Positions 1 through 6,283 of a stretch of 10,263 nucleotides of DNA are shown here, one piece after another. The translations under genes and the position numbers were made by a program. Source of the stretch: Deltaproteobacteria bacterium (GTDB lineage: Bacteria > Desulfobacterota > Syntrophia > Syntrophales > UBA2210). The first letter of the stretch is position 1. The number at the start of each line of letters is the position of its first letter. The notes beneath the pieces were generated by a model. That model was given only the letters and a program-made list of their open reading frames with translations, had not been told where the DNA came from and made no database searches. The stretch covers positions 1-10,263 of the forward strand of contig JAFCZZ010000068.1 in assembly GCA_019314085.1 (NCBI GenBank), in the 5' to 3' direction.

Positions 1-443
1 ACCCCCACCGAAAGCCTGTTGACGCCGATTCTTTTCAGAACGGCAATATGTTCCGGGGTGAGATGATTGGGATTGGTCTCCACCGAGACATCTCTGATGC
101 TGAAGCAGTCCGTTGCCTGCACCAAGGTCTTTTCCAGTTCGTCCATCAACACCGTTGGGGTGCCGCCGCCTACATACACGCCGGTAAAGTCGTACCCTGC
201 CTCCCGGTAGAGCCGCATCTCTGTCCTGAGGGCATCATGATACCTACGGCAGAGGGCTTCGTCCAACACAACCCGGTTGAAGGAACAGTAAGGACACAGA
301 CTTTCACAGAACGGGATATGGATGTAGAGAAGGCGATTGCCCTGTGCCCGCCCGCGCGGGAGAGAGGCACCCACCCCTTCCTCGAACCGCAAGCCCTGGG
401 AAAACTCCCGCTTTGTCACTGCTGTTATAATCTTATCTATCAC
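1..443 (-). CDS. Radical SAM protein, HemN/HemW-like (partial, C-terminus outside window)
   Basis: Reading leftward from a GTG at 443-441, the frame stays open to the window edge (147 complete codons). Around residues 40-53 it reads YIHIPFCESLCPYC, the CX3CX2C cluster (C46, C50, C53) that holds the 4Fe-4S cluster of radical SAM enzymes, in the exact HemN-type context. YVGGGTPTV and VETNPNHLTPEH follow, the SAM-binding glycine motif and second strand of the coproporphyrinogen III oxidase-like family. Known members are oxygen-independent coproporphyrinogen III oxidase (HemN), the heme chaperone HemW and heme-degrading HutW/ChuW proteins; the visible part cannot separate them. No ATG lies in frame. 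The GTG has a GGGAGGG ten bases upstream and is my chosen start, with a GTG eight codons further in as alternative. It diverges from the deformylase gene across a palindromic intergenic region. Family assignment is firm, exact role is not. Confidence 0.85.
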   Translation of the reverse strand, partial: MIDKIITAVTKREFSQGLRFEEGVGASLPRGRAQGNRLLYIHIPFCESLCPYCSFNRVVLDEALCRRYHDALRTEMRLYREAGYDFTGVYVGGGTPTVLMDELEKTLVQATDCFSIRDVSVETNPNHLTPEHIAVLKRIGVNRLSVG

Positions 444-491
444 TGCACAAACACCCTCCCTGTACGCGTCTGAACTATCAGGATTTTAATA

Positions 492-514
492 TTATTTCAA
501 TAGCGTTGAAATAA
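492..514. promoter_or_regulatory. Perfect inverted repeat, candidate operator between divergent genes
   Basis: TTATTTCAA (492-500) and TTGAAATAA (506-514) are exact reverse complements separated by TAGCG. The repeat sits between the leftward radical SAM gene and the rightward deformylase gene. Its right arm supplies the -35 hexamer TTGAAA of the rightward promoter, and its left arm gives the same hexamer on the other strand. A dimeric repressor bound here could control both genes. The regulator is not identifiable; it does not match the FNR (TTGAT-N4-ATCAA) pattern. Confidence 0.55.
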
Positions 515-534
515 CAATCTCATGATGCTATAGA
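506..534 (+). promoter_or_regulatory. Sigma70-type promoter for the def-led operon
   Basis: TTGAAA at 506-511 and TATAGA at 529-534 are separated by exactly 17 bp. Each differs from consensus at one or two positions. Transcription would begin near 541, just upstream of the deformylase ribosome binding site (AAAGG at 554-558). The -35 box lies inside the inverted repeat. Confidence 0.55.
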
Positions 535-564
535 AATGCTATATCACAAACAGAAAGGCTCTGC

Positions 565-1131
565 GTGAGATCAATGAAGACTTGGAAATTGTGGGAAAAC
601 GAAGAGATCAATGAAGAGGAGACCGGGCTCCTGCGGAGAAGCGCCGATGAGATACCGGTCCCCTTTGATGAAGAGGGAAAGCGGGATATCGAAACCCTCA
701 TTGATGCCTTTGTGGGACGGGATGATGCAGCGGGCCTTGCCGCCCCGCAGATAGGGATCAGCAAACGGGTCGTGGTGTTCAAGAACGGGAACTTCGACGA
801 CAGGGGTCCCATGCGGAAGGGAAACGGCCAGTACGATGTCCTCGTCAACCCGAGAATCACACAGATACGGGGAGACAGGGAAAAGGCACAGGAGGGATGT
901 CTCTCCTGCCCCGATATCAGTGTCGATATCGTCAGGGCTACCTCCATCAAGGTGAAGGCGTACGATGAAAAAGGGGGAAAGGTCAACAGACGCTACCAGG
1001 GGTTCCTTGCCCGCGTTGTCCAGCACGAGCTTGACCACCTCGATGGAAAGCTCATTGTCGACCGGGGCACGGCGGTCTATTTTCCCAAAGAGAAGGCCCT
1101 GTTTTTCGACAAGATCTTCAAGGGTGAATGA
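565..1131 (+). CDS. def: Peptide deformylase
   Basis: Metallohydrolase that removes the N-formyl group from the initiator methionine of new proteins. All three diagnostic motifs are present: GLAAPQ (residues 57-62), EGCLS (110-114) and HELDH (154-158). C112, H154 and H158 would bind the metal and E155 is the catalytic acid. At 188 residues it is slightly long, with an acidic N-terminal extension before the usual first strand (LLRRSADEIPVPF). The start is the GTG at 565, six bases after AAAGG; an in-frame ATG at 574 is the alternative but lies too far from that site. It is not beside fmt, the common housekeeping partner, and instead leads a run with a pyruvate-kinase-like protein and an M29 aminopeptidase. 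It may be a second, specialised copy. The family call is very secure. Confidence 0.95.
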   Translation: MRSMKTWKLWENEEINEEETGLLRRSADEIPVPFDEEGKRDIETLIDAFVGRDDAAGLAAPQIGISKRVVVFKNGNFDDRGPMRKGNGQYDVLVNPRITQIRGDREKAQEGCLSCPDISVDIVRATSIKVKAYDEKGGKVNRRYQGFLARVVQHELDHLDGKLIVDRGTAVYFPKEKALFFDKIFKGE

Positions 1132-1178
1132 AACCATCCCGCAACAGAATTCGGGGAATCAGATCAGGGGGTGCCCAG

Positions 1179-1754
1179 ATGTCATATGACATACAGTGTC
1201 GCTATTTCGAGAAGGCCGGTCGCGAAAACACACGCGATGTGCTGGAGACCTCCTCGCAGCGCGCCAGACAGCTTGGTATCAGTACAGTTCTCGTGGCGAC
1301 ATGCAGCGGAAAGACCGCAATGGAGGCGATTGATCATCTGGGCCCCGATATACAGATCATAGCTGTTACCCACTACACGGGTTTTGTGCGTCCCGATCAT
1401 CAGGAGATGAAAGAGGAGACGCGCCGCACGCTGGAGGCCAAAGAGGTGCGGATATTGACCTGCCAGCATGCCTTCGGGGGAGTGGGGCGCGGTATACGGA
1501 TGGCATTGAAAACCTACCAGGTTGAGGAACTCATGGCATATACCCTCAGGATGTTCGGACAGGGGACCAAGGTGGCGGTTGAACTGGCATTGATGGCCGC
1601 TGACGCGGGACTGGTGAGGACGGACGAAGATATAATATCCATCGGGGGGACCGCCACAGGGGCGGACACGGCGCTCCTGCTTCGCCCCGCCAACGCATCC
1701 GAGATTTTCAACCTGAAGGTAAAGGAAATCATCTGTAAACCCGCAACATTTTAA
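1179..1754 (+). CDS. Pyruvate kinase alpha/beta (C-terminal) domain-like protein
   Basis: A 191-residue stand-alone protein resembling the C-terminal allosteric domain of pyruvate kinase (PK_C fold), without the catalytic barrel. Residues 35-65 follow the pattern of that domain: a strand ending in VATCSGKTA, then DIQIIAVTH. The N-terminus, with NTRDVLETSSQRARQLGI, matches stand-alone family members that open with a short YF-x-K-x-G-x-x-NT stretch. A second glycine-rich strand occurs near IISIGGTATGADTALLL (153-169). Function of such orphan domains is unknown; the SGKTA turn suggests phosphate or small-ligand binding. I start at ATG 1179 (AGGGGG seven bases upstream). An in-frame ATG at 1128 overlaps the deformylase stop as ATGA and would add 17 residues that do not look conserved. 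It sits between deformylase and aminopeptidase genes with short spacing, consistent with cotranscription. Confidence 0.75.
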   Translation: MSYDIQCRYFEKAGRENTRDVLETSSQRARQLGISTVLVATCSGKTAMEAIDHLGPDIQIIAVTHYTGFVRPDHQEMKEETRRTLEAKEVRILTCQHAFGGVGRGIRMALKTYQVEELMAYTLRMFGQGTKVAVELALMAADAGLVRTDEDIISIGGTATGADTALLLRPANASEIFNLKVKEIICKPATF

Positions 1755-1765
1755 GGAGCGCTTGT

Positions 1766-2968
1766 ATGCCGCTGACCAAAGATCATTTAGACAGATACGC
1801 CGATTCCCTTTTGTGGGGGCTCATGAAGGCAAGGACAGGACGGTTCAAGCGAGGGGATATTGTCCTGATTCGATACGATTCGCCGGGCATGAGCCTCGTC
1901 GAAATCCTCTACGACAAGCTGCTGGACAGAGGCATGCATGTTATTCCCCGTGCCGGGTTCAGCGCGCACATGGAGCGCTCCTTCTTCGATAAGGCGAATC
2001 GGCGGCAACTGGTGTTTCATCCCCCCGGTGAAAAGGAACTCTACGAATCTCTGAACGGGAGTATCTTTGTTCATGCCCCCGAGTCTCTTACCCATCTGAA
2101 AGAGGCAGACCCCGGGAAAATAGCACAGGCGGTAATAGCAAGAAAAGAGCTGCGCGAAATCCTGGACCGAAGGGAGGAGGCCGGTGAGTTCGGGTGGACA
2201 CTCTGCACCTTTCCGACCCGTGAGCTGGCAAAAAACGCAAAACTTACCCTCGGGCAATACACGGACCAGATCATAAAGGCCTGTTTCCTAGACAGTGATA
2301 ACCCCGCTTCCCAATGGGACAGCATATACCGGAGAGCCGGCGCGATTAAAAAGTGGCTGAACGGGATGGCTGTTTCGTACTACCATGTAGAGTCGGAACG
2401 TGTTGATCTTCGTATACGGCCGGGGAAAAAGAGACAGTGGATCGGTGTTTCAGGCCACAACATCCCGAGCTTCGAGCTTTTTCTCTCCCCCGACTGGCGG
2501 GGCACGGAGGGCCACTACTTTGCAAACCAGCCCTCATTCAGAAACGGAAATTACGTGAAGGACGTAAAACTCGTCTTTAAAAAGGGCCACGCAGTGAAGA
2601 TTGAGGCTGCCACCGGGGAAGCCTTCACGATAGGGCAACTGTCCATGGACAGAGGGGCCGGAAAGGTCGGAGAGTTTTCCCTGACCGACAGGCGCTTTTC
2701 CCGGATCGACACCTTCATGGCGGACACTCTCTTCGACGAGAACTATGGGGGGCAATGGGGAAATTGTCATATAGCCCTTGGCGCGTCGTTCTCCGAGGCG
2801 TACGACGGTAATCCCGCCGAACTGACAAAGACCATGAAAAAGAACCTCGGATTTAATGACTCCGCACTGCACTGGGACCTGATAAACACCGAAAAGAAGG
2901 TTGTACAAGCTCATCTGTCGGACGGGAAGACCGTCACAATCTATGAAAACGGTGTTTTTTGCCGTTAG
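1766..2968 (+). CDS. Aminopeptidase, peptidase family M29 (thermophilic aminopeptidase type)
   Basis: A 400-residue dinuclear metallo-aminopeptidase of the AmpS/aminopeptidase T family, which removes N-terminal residues from peptides in the cytoplasm. Ligand positions can be followed: E237 in PSFELF, E303 in VGEFSL, H335 in GNCHIALG, and H369 and D371 in LHWDLI. The E237-E303 spacing of 66 equals the E250-E316 spacing of Thermus AmpT. The motif DTLFDENYGGQWGNCHIALG carries a three-residue longer loop than the usual form. Length is normal. AAGGAG lies seven bases before the ATG, and the gene begins 12 bp after the preceding stop, so it is almost certainly in the same transcript. With the upstream deformylase it forms a pair acting on peptide N-termini: deformylation, then residue removal. 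That functional link is inference. Confidence 0.92.
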   Translation: MPLTKDHLDRYADSLLWGLMKARTGRFKRGDIVLIRYDSPGMSLVEILYDKLLDRGMHVIPRAGFSAHMERSFFDKANRRQLVFHPPGEKELYESLNGSIFVHAPESLTHLKEADPGKIAQAVIARKELREILDRREEAGEFGWTLCTFPTRELAKNAKLTLGQYTDQIIKACFLDSDNPASQWDSIYRRAGAIKKWLNGMAVSYYHVESERVDLRIRPGKKRQWIGVSGHNIPSFELFLSPDWRGTEGHYFANQPSFRNGNYVKDVKLVFKKGHAVKIEAATGEAFTIGQLSMDRGAGKVGEFSLTDRRFSRIDTFMADTLFDENYGGQWGNCHIALGASFSEAYDGNPAELTKTMKKNLGFNDSALHWDLINTEKKVVQAHLSDGKTVTIYENGVFCR

Positions 2969-2977
2969 GTGTCGCAC

Positions 2978-3067
2978 ATGGCAAAACCGGCCGGTACCAC
3001 AAAAACGACAGCCAAACGAGTGGAGTCCACTCCATTACCCCGTGACGAGGAGCAGATTTTGTTATAG
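2978..3067 (+). pseudogene. Out-of-frame N-terminal fragment of the PAS-GGDEF gene
   Basis: An ATG at 2978, with AGGTG six bases upstream overlapping the aminopeptidase stop, opens a 29-codon frame ending at TAG 3065-3067. Its last residues (LPRDEEQI) run directly into the start of a PAS domain (FVIGRDHRIICWNKALE) that continues in the -1 frame from about 3058. One added T in the T4 run at 3057-3060 would join the two into a continuous protein. The PAS frame itself has an upstream TGA and no normal start codon before 3112. It is therefore either a real one-base deletion or a sequence error. Confidence 0.55.
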
Positions 3068-3111
3068 GCAGGGACCACAGGATCATCTGCTGGAACAAGG
3101 CGCTGGAGACA

Positions 3112-3960
3112 ATGAGCGGCTTCGCGGTGCAGGAGATGATCGGGTCGAAGAATCACTGGAGGGTCTTCTACCATGAGTACAGGCCCACCATAGCAGATCT
3201 TATCGTGGACGGACGGCACAATGAACTTCCGCACTGGTACCCGGGCAAGTACAACAAGTCAAAATTGATAGATGATGCCTATGAGGCAACGGATTTTTTC
3301 CCGGCACTTGAAGGGAGAGGGAAATGGCTCCGGTTTACCGCATCCGCTCTCAGGGGTTCGGCGGGGGCCATCACGGGGGCGGTTGAAACCCTTGAAGACA
3401 TAACGGACCGCAAGCTTGCCGAGAATGCGCTGAGAGAAAGCGAGGCACGGTACCGGACCCTGAGTGTTACCGATGCCCTTACGGAGCTGTATAATTCGAG
3501 GTATTTCTACGATCAACTGCGACTGGAGATAGAGAGGGCCGAACGGTATGGGCACCCCCTCTCCCTTCTCCTCTTGGATATCGATAATTTCAAGAGATTC
3601 AACGATACATACGGACACCTTGAAGGGGATGAAGTCCTGATCCGGCTGGGACAGGTCATTCGGAGGTGTCTGAGAAAAACGGACTCCGCGTACCGGTTCG
3701 GTGGGGAGGAATTTACCATTATCCTGCCGGAAACCGGCGGTGATGCGGCAACCATTCTCGCGGAAAGGATACGGGAAGATCTTGCAAACGAGGACTTCTA
3801 CCCTGTAGAAAGTCCCGAGATAGTGCATGAAACGGTAAGTATCGGGGTGGCCCAGTACCTGCCGTGCGAGGGGTTGAGGCCCTTTATCAAACGGACGGAT
3901 TTCAACATGTACGAGGCCAAGGAGCAGGGGAAAAACAGGGTCTACTACCTGAGCACGTAG
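3112..3960 (+). CDS. PAS domain-containing diguanylate cyclase (GGDEF), 5' end frameshifted
   Basis: This frame gives 282 residues from the first in-frame ATG; the complete gene probably began at 2978 before a one-base loss. Residues 1-100 are most of a PAS sensor domain of the long-insert type (residues such as DLIVDG, KYNKSKLI, FFPALEGRGKWL, ending VETLEDITDRK). A coiled linker (KLAENALRESEARYR) follows, then the GGDEF domain. Its signature is GGEEF (197-201), an active variant, with DID (156-158) for metal binding and an intact RxxD inhibitory site (R188-D191) five residues upstream. It should make cyclic di-GMP from two GTP and be product-inhibited. No membrane segment is visible, so sensing is likely cytoplasmic. 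Starting at 3112 removes the first PAS strand, so sensing could be impaired while catalysis is kept. It follows the aminopeptidase closely in the same direction. Confidence 0.85.
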   Translation: MSGFAVQEMIGSKNHWRVFYHEYRPTIADLIVDGRHNELPHWYPGKYNKSKLIDDAYEATDFFPALEGRGKWLRFTASALRGSAGAITGAVETLEDITDRKLAENALRESEARYRTLSVTDALTELYNSRYFYDQLRLEIERAERYGHPLSLLLLDIDNFKRFNDTYGHLEGDEVLIRLGQVIRRCLRKTDSAYRFGGEEFTIILPETGGDAATILAERIREDLANEDFYPVESPEIVHETVSIGVAQYLPCEGLRPFIKRTDFNMYEAKEQGKNRVYYLST

Positions 3961-3997
3961 GTTGCCCCGGACACGCCCGCCGCCGTACGAAAATCCC

Positions 3998-4026
3998 TTG
4001 ACAAGATACCCTTCAGACAGTATGAC
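3998..4026 (+). promoter_or_regulatory. Sigma70-type promoter upstream of the DUF401 gene
   Basis: A consensus TTGACA at 3998-4003 is followed after 17 bp by TATGAC at 4021-4026 (four of six matches). The predicted start near 4033 leaves a leader of about 43 bases before ATG 4076. This suggests the transporter can be transcribed independently of the upstream operon. Confidence 0.45.
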
Positions 4027-4075
4027 CCTGCCTTTCGGTAATCCAGTCACTCAAAACCGGTTGCGTGGAGACAGC

Positions 4076-5365
4076 ATGTCAATTATTTTGAACATCCCGG
4101 CCATCGTGAGGATCCTTATTGTTTTCGCCTGTATCCTCCTGGCCATCAGGAAAAAGATCTCGCTGGGGAATGCCTTCGTCCTGGGAGCGATCCTCATCGG
4201 AGCACTCTTTGGACTGAGACCGGGAGCGATGTTCTCCTCAGCCGTCAACTCGGTCATGATGCCCAAGACCCTTTCCCTTGCCGTGGTCGTTGCTCTCATC
4301 CTCGTCCTCAGCAGCAGCATGGAGATGGGGGGGCATATGGCGCGGCTCCTTGACAATTTCCGCGGTCTCGTGGCAAATCCCCGGCTGAACCTCGCCCTCT
4401 TTCCCGCCCTGATCGGGCTTCTGCCGATGCCAGGAGGTGCGGTCTTTTCCGCGCCCATGGTGAAGGAAATGGGAAACCAAAGTGGGCTGCGGCCGGACCA
4501 GCTCAGCTTCATCAATTACTGGTACCGCCATATCTGGGAATACTGGTGGCCGCTCTATCCCGGGGTGCTCCTCGCGGTAACACTCGCTGAGGTAAACCTC
4601 TGGACCATTGTGGCGGTGATGTGGCCGCTTACCCTGATAGCTGTATCTCTCGGCTCACTTTCCATAAAAGGAGCCGAACTGAAAGATGCGGCGGAGAAAC
4701 AGGACACGGCCCGGCCCGCAGGGCCATTTTTGAGAGATCTGATCCCCATCCTCATCGTAATAGGTGGGGGGCTTGGTATGGGAATGCTCTTCTCAGTCAT
4801 ATCTCCCGGGCTTCATATTGCGAAGGAAACAGGGCTGGTTATCGCGCTTATTATATCTATCGTGTATGTCTGGGTCCGCGGCAAGATGACGGGTGACGGG
4901 ATCCGGAGGGTTCTCATGGACCCGCACCTTTTCAAGATGTTCTATATGGTTACCGCGATACTGATCTTCAAGGGGATGCTTGAGGACAGCCACGCCGTGG
5001 GGGCCATAAGCGCGGAGTTTATGGCCTTTTCCATTCCCCTTGTCCTGATAACCGTCGTGCTCCCCTTCATCGTGGGGGGGATTACGGGGATAACGATAGC
5101 CTTCGTGGGGAGCACCTTCCCGATTATCATCCCGCTCGTCCATTCCATGGGTGAAGGGATCTTCATGCCGGCCTACGTTGCCCTTGCACTTGTGAGCGGT
5201 TTCATAGGGGTGCTGCTCTCACCCCTCCACCTCTGCCTTCTCCTCTCCAACCAGTATTTCGGGGCCGCATTCGGACGTGTATATCGGCATCTTCTCCTTC
5301 CCTGCCTGGTCCTCTTTGCGACAGGCCTCATATATTTTTTCTTTGTGCACTGGCTGATTACATGA
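4076..5365 (+). CDS. DUF401 family integral membrane protein (putative transporter)
   Basis: A 429-residue, strongly hydrophobic protein with about ten predicted membrane segments, beginning IVRILIVFACILLAI near residues 10-24. Family-defining stretches include LLPMPGGAVFSAPMV (115-129), NYWYRHIWEYWWPLYPG (147-163) and a C-terminal region with PFIVGGITGITIAFVG. DUF401 proteins belong to the ion-transporter superfamily; substrates are unknown, although the GNT/citrate-transporter-like fold suggests an organic or inorganic anion. The PMPGG loop is likely the re-entrant substrate site, by analogy only. The frame is open upstream to about 3962, but ATG 4076 has TGGAG five bases upstream and begins directly at a normal N-terminus, so I use it. 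It stands between the c-di-GMP gene and the ArsR/HesB pair, with its own candidate promoter. Confidence 0.88.
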   Translation: MSIILNIPAIVRILIVFACILLAIRKKISLGNAFVLGAILIGALFGLRPGAMFSSAVNSVMMPKTLSLAVVVALILVLSSSMEMGGHMARLLDNFRGLVANPRLNLALFPALIGLLPMPGGAVFSAPMVKEMGNQSGLRPDQLSFINYWYRHIWEYWWPLYPGVLLAVTLAEVNLWTIVAVMWPLTLIAVSLGSLSIKGAELKDAAEKQDTARPAGPFLRDLIPILIVIGGGLGMGMLFSVISPGLHIAKETGLVIALIISIVYVWVRGKMTGDGIRRVLMDPHLFKMFYMVTAILIFKGMLEDSHAVGAISAEFMAFSIPLVLITVVLPFIVGGITGITIAFVGSTFPIIIPLVHSMGEGIFMPAYVALALVSGFIGVLLSPLHLCLLLSNQYFGAAFGRVYRHLLLPCLVLFATGLIYFFFVHWLIT

Positions 5366-5422
5366 TCTGTATGATGCCTCAGTGCGGCGGGACACCCGCT
5401 CAATGGTCCACACAACAACCAT

Positions 5423-5453
5423 TTGACAGGCCTGAAATGATGCTTATTATAAT
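5423..5453 (+). promoter_or_regulatory. Strong promoter for the arsR-HesB selenoprotein operon
   Basis: A perfect TTGACA at 5423-5428 is followed by overlapping -10 candidates: TATTAT at 5445-5450 (16-bp spacing) and a perfect TATAAT at 5448-5453 (19-bp spacing). Transcription would begin around 5457-5460, giving a leader of about 130 bases that contains the hairpin at 5486-5513. ArsR proteins usually repress their own promoter, so the operator may overlap here, though I see no clear 12-2-12 repeat. Confidence 0.5.
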
Positions 5454-5485
5454 CGTGCATTGACGATAGACGATATGTGTGCTAT

Positions 5486-5513
5486 CACCGCCGCTCGGAT
5501 TTGAGCGGCGGTG
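5486..5513 (+). repeat. 11-bp perfect hairpin in the leader of the ArsR gene
   Basis: CACCGCCGCTC (5486-5496) and GAGCGGCGGTG (5503-5513) pair perfectly around a GGATTT loop. The stem is very GC-rich but is not followed by a T tract on either strand, so it is not an ordinary intrinsic terminator. It lies inside the predicted 5' leader, about 75 bases before the start codon. It could be an mRNA-stability or attenuation element, or a DNA operator. Confidence 0.55.
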
Positions 5514-5589
5514 TGGAACGCGGCACAGGACATGAGATCTTTTGTATGTATCATTGCCGCTAAAACTGATAAGGGGATGCAACCGATCG

Positions 5590-5946
5590 ATGGCAACAGG
5601 TGACTGCACTGGCGGACCGCATTTCGTGGATGGCGGAGTTCTTGAAAAGACGGACCATGAAACGTGTAAAAAAATGCTGGCACGCCTTTCAAAAGGGCTT
5701 GCCCACCCCGCGCGGATCGAAATTATCCGGATGCTGTCCAATAAGCCTCCGGAGGAGAAGTATATCTGCTCGGATATCGTCAAGGCCCTTCCCCTGGCAC
5801 AGGCGAGTGTGTCCCAGCACCTGAAGATTCTAAAGGAGACGGGCTGGGTGTACGGGGAGGTTGACGGGCCGCGCGTCTCATGCAATCTTGTCGGGAATAT
5901 TATGGAGTATTACAGTAAGCTGATCAGAAGAGCTACTCAACAGTAA
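5590..5946 (+). CDS. ArsR family winged-helix transcriptional regulator
   Basis: A 118-residue DNA-binding protein of the ArsR/SmtB class. [20 protein letters not shown] (30-49) is the typical first helix with the H-P-x-R-x-x-I signature. [28 protein letters not shown] (60-87) is the helix-turn-helix with the SQHLK recognition helix, and the wing follows at [13 protein letters not shown]. Cysteines at 6, 26, 60 and 98 could sense metal(loid), sulfur or redox state, but no CxC metal-site motif of classical ArsR is visible. The start is ATG 5590. AAGGGG at 5571-5576 lies 13 bases upstream, a long gap, and a weak TTG at 5542 in frame is the alternative. The gene precedes the HesB-like selenoprotein by 22 bp, so the regulator probably controls its own operon in response to a signal related to Fe-S or thiol chemistry (inference). 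Confidence 0.88.
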   Translation: MATGDCTGGPHFVDGGVLEKTDHETCKKMLARLSKGLAHPARIEIIRMLSNKPPEEKYICSDIVKALPLAQASVSQHLKILKETGWVYGEVDGPRVSCNLVGNIMEYYSKLIRRATQQ

Positions 5947-5968
5947 AACATATAAAGGAGAACGCACA

Positions 5969-6283
5969 ATGTTTGAAGTTTCAGAAAAGGCACAGGAGAT
6001 GATCAAGAAGGTTCTCGAGGCCAGGGAAGACAAACTCCCGGTCCGACTGGTATATTCCGGAGGCGGGTGATCGGGCCCCTCACTGGGAATGTCTCTGGAT
6101 GAGGCAAAAGAAGGCGATAAGATCTTTAAGGAAGACGGCGTCACATTTTTGATAGATGAACAGTTGTTTGATCAGGCGAAACCGATCAATATAGATTTCA
6201 TTGATTCGGAGAGAGGGTCCGGTTTTTCCATTACCTCCAATCTGTCAGTCGGCGCTACGTGCGATGGGGGTTGTTGCGGTTAA
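5969..6283 (+). CDS. HesB/IscA-like selenoprotein (in-frame TGA decoded as selenocysteine)
   Basis: From ATG 5969, eight bases after AAAGGAG, the frame reads 104 residues to TAA 6281-6283 with one internal TGA at 6068-6070 (residue 34). The context is VRLVYSGGG-U-SGPSLGMSLDE. It aligns with the IscA/HesB signature in which a glycine-rich turn leads to the first conserved, cluster-binding cysteine, so selenocysteine replaces exactly that residue. The rest matches the fold (GVTFLIDEQLF, INIDFIDSERGSGFSITS). The C-terminus carries cysteines in TCDGGCCG, a variant of the usual CGCG pair. HesB-like selenoproteins are an established family in Sec-using anaerobic bacteria, annotated as IscA/HesB family. 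The likely role is Fe-S cluster or metal/redox handling in the cytoplasm; exact function is unproven. It is cotranscribed with the ArsR regulator. A call beginning at ATG 6089 would be a truncation artefact. Confidence 0.88.
6068..6070 (+). other. Selenocysteine codon (UGA)
   Basis: In-frame TGA at codon 34 of the HesB-like gene. Coding character and family similarity continue without a break on both sides, and the codon replaces the family's first conserved cysteine. A simple nonsense mutation would not be expected to fall there together with a conserved downstream frame. Confidence 0.85.
6076..6106 (+). promoter_or_regulatory. Candidate bacterial SECIS element
   Basis: Immediately 3' of the UGA, CCTCA (6078-6082) pairs with TGAGG (6100-6104). 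Above a small internal loop, GGGA (6085-6088) can pair with TCTC (6092-6095, one G-U), leaving an AUG apical loop with a G at 6091. The loop lies about 20 bases after the UGA, within the range known for bacterial SECIS elements read by SelB. The fold is by eye; competing GGG-CCC pairings exist. Confidence 0.5.

Noticed and set aside
48..473. 141-codon plus-strand frame at the left edge
   Set aside because: The opposite strand encodes an unmistakable radical SAM protein.
571..1137. 188-codon minus-strand frame opposite def
   Set aside because: The plus strand carries all three deformylase motifs, so this is an antisense shadow.
5387..5399. GCGGG-ACA-CCCGC hairpin after the DUF401 gene as a terminator
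   Set aside because: The stem is only five base pairs and there is no T tract; kept only as a note.
6089..6283. Separate 64-residue protein starting at ATG 6089
   Set aside because: It is the C-terminal part of the HesB-like protein after the selenocysteine codon; the ribosome site and the family N-terminus lie upstream.
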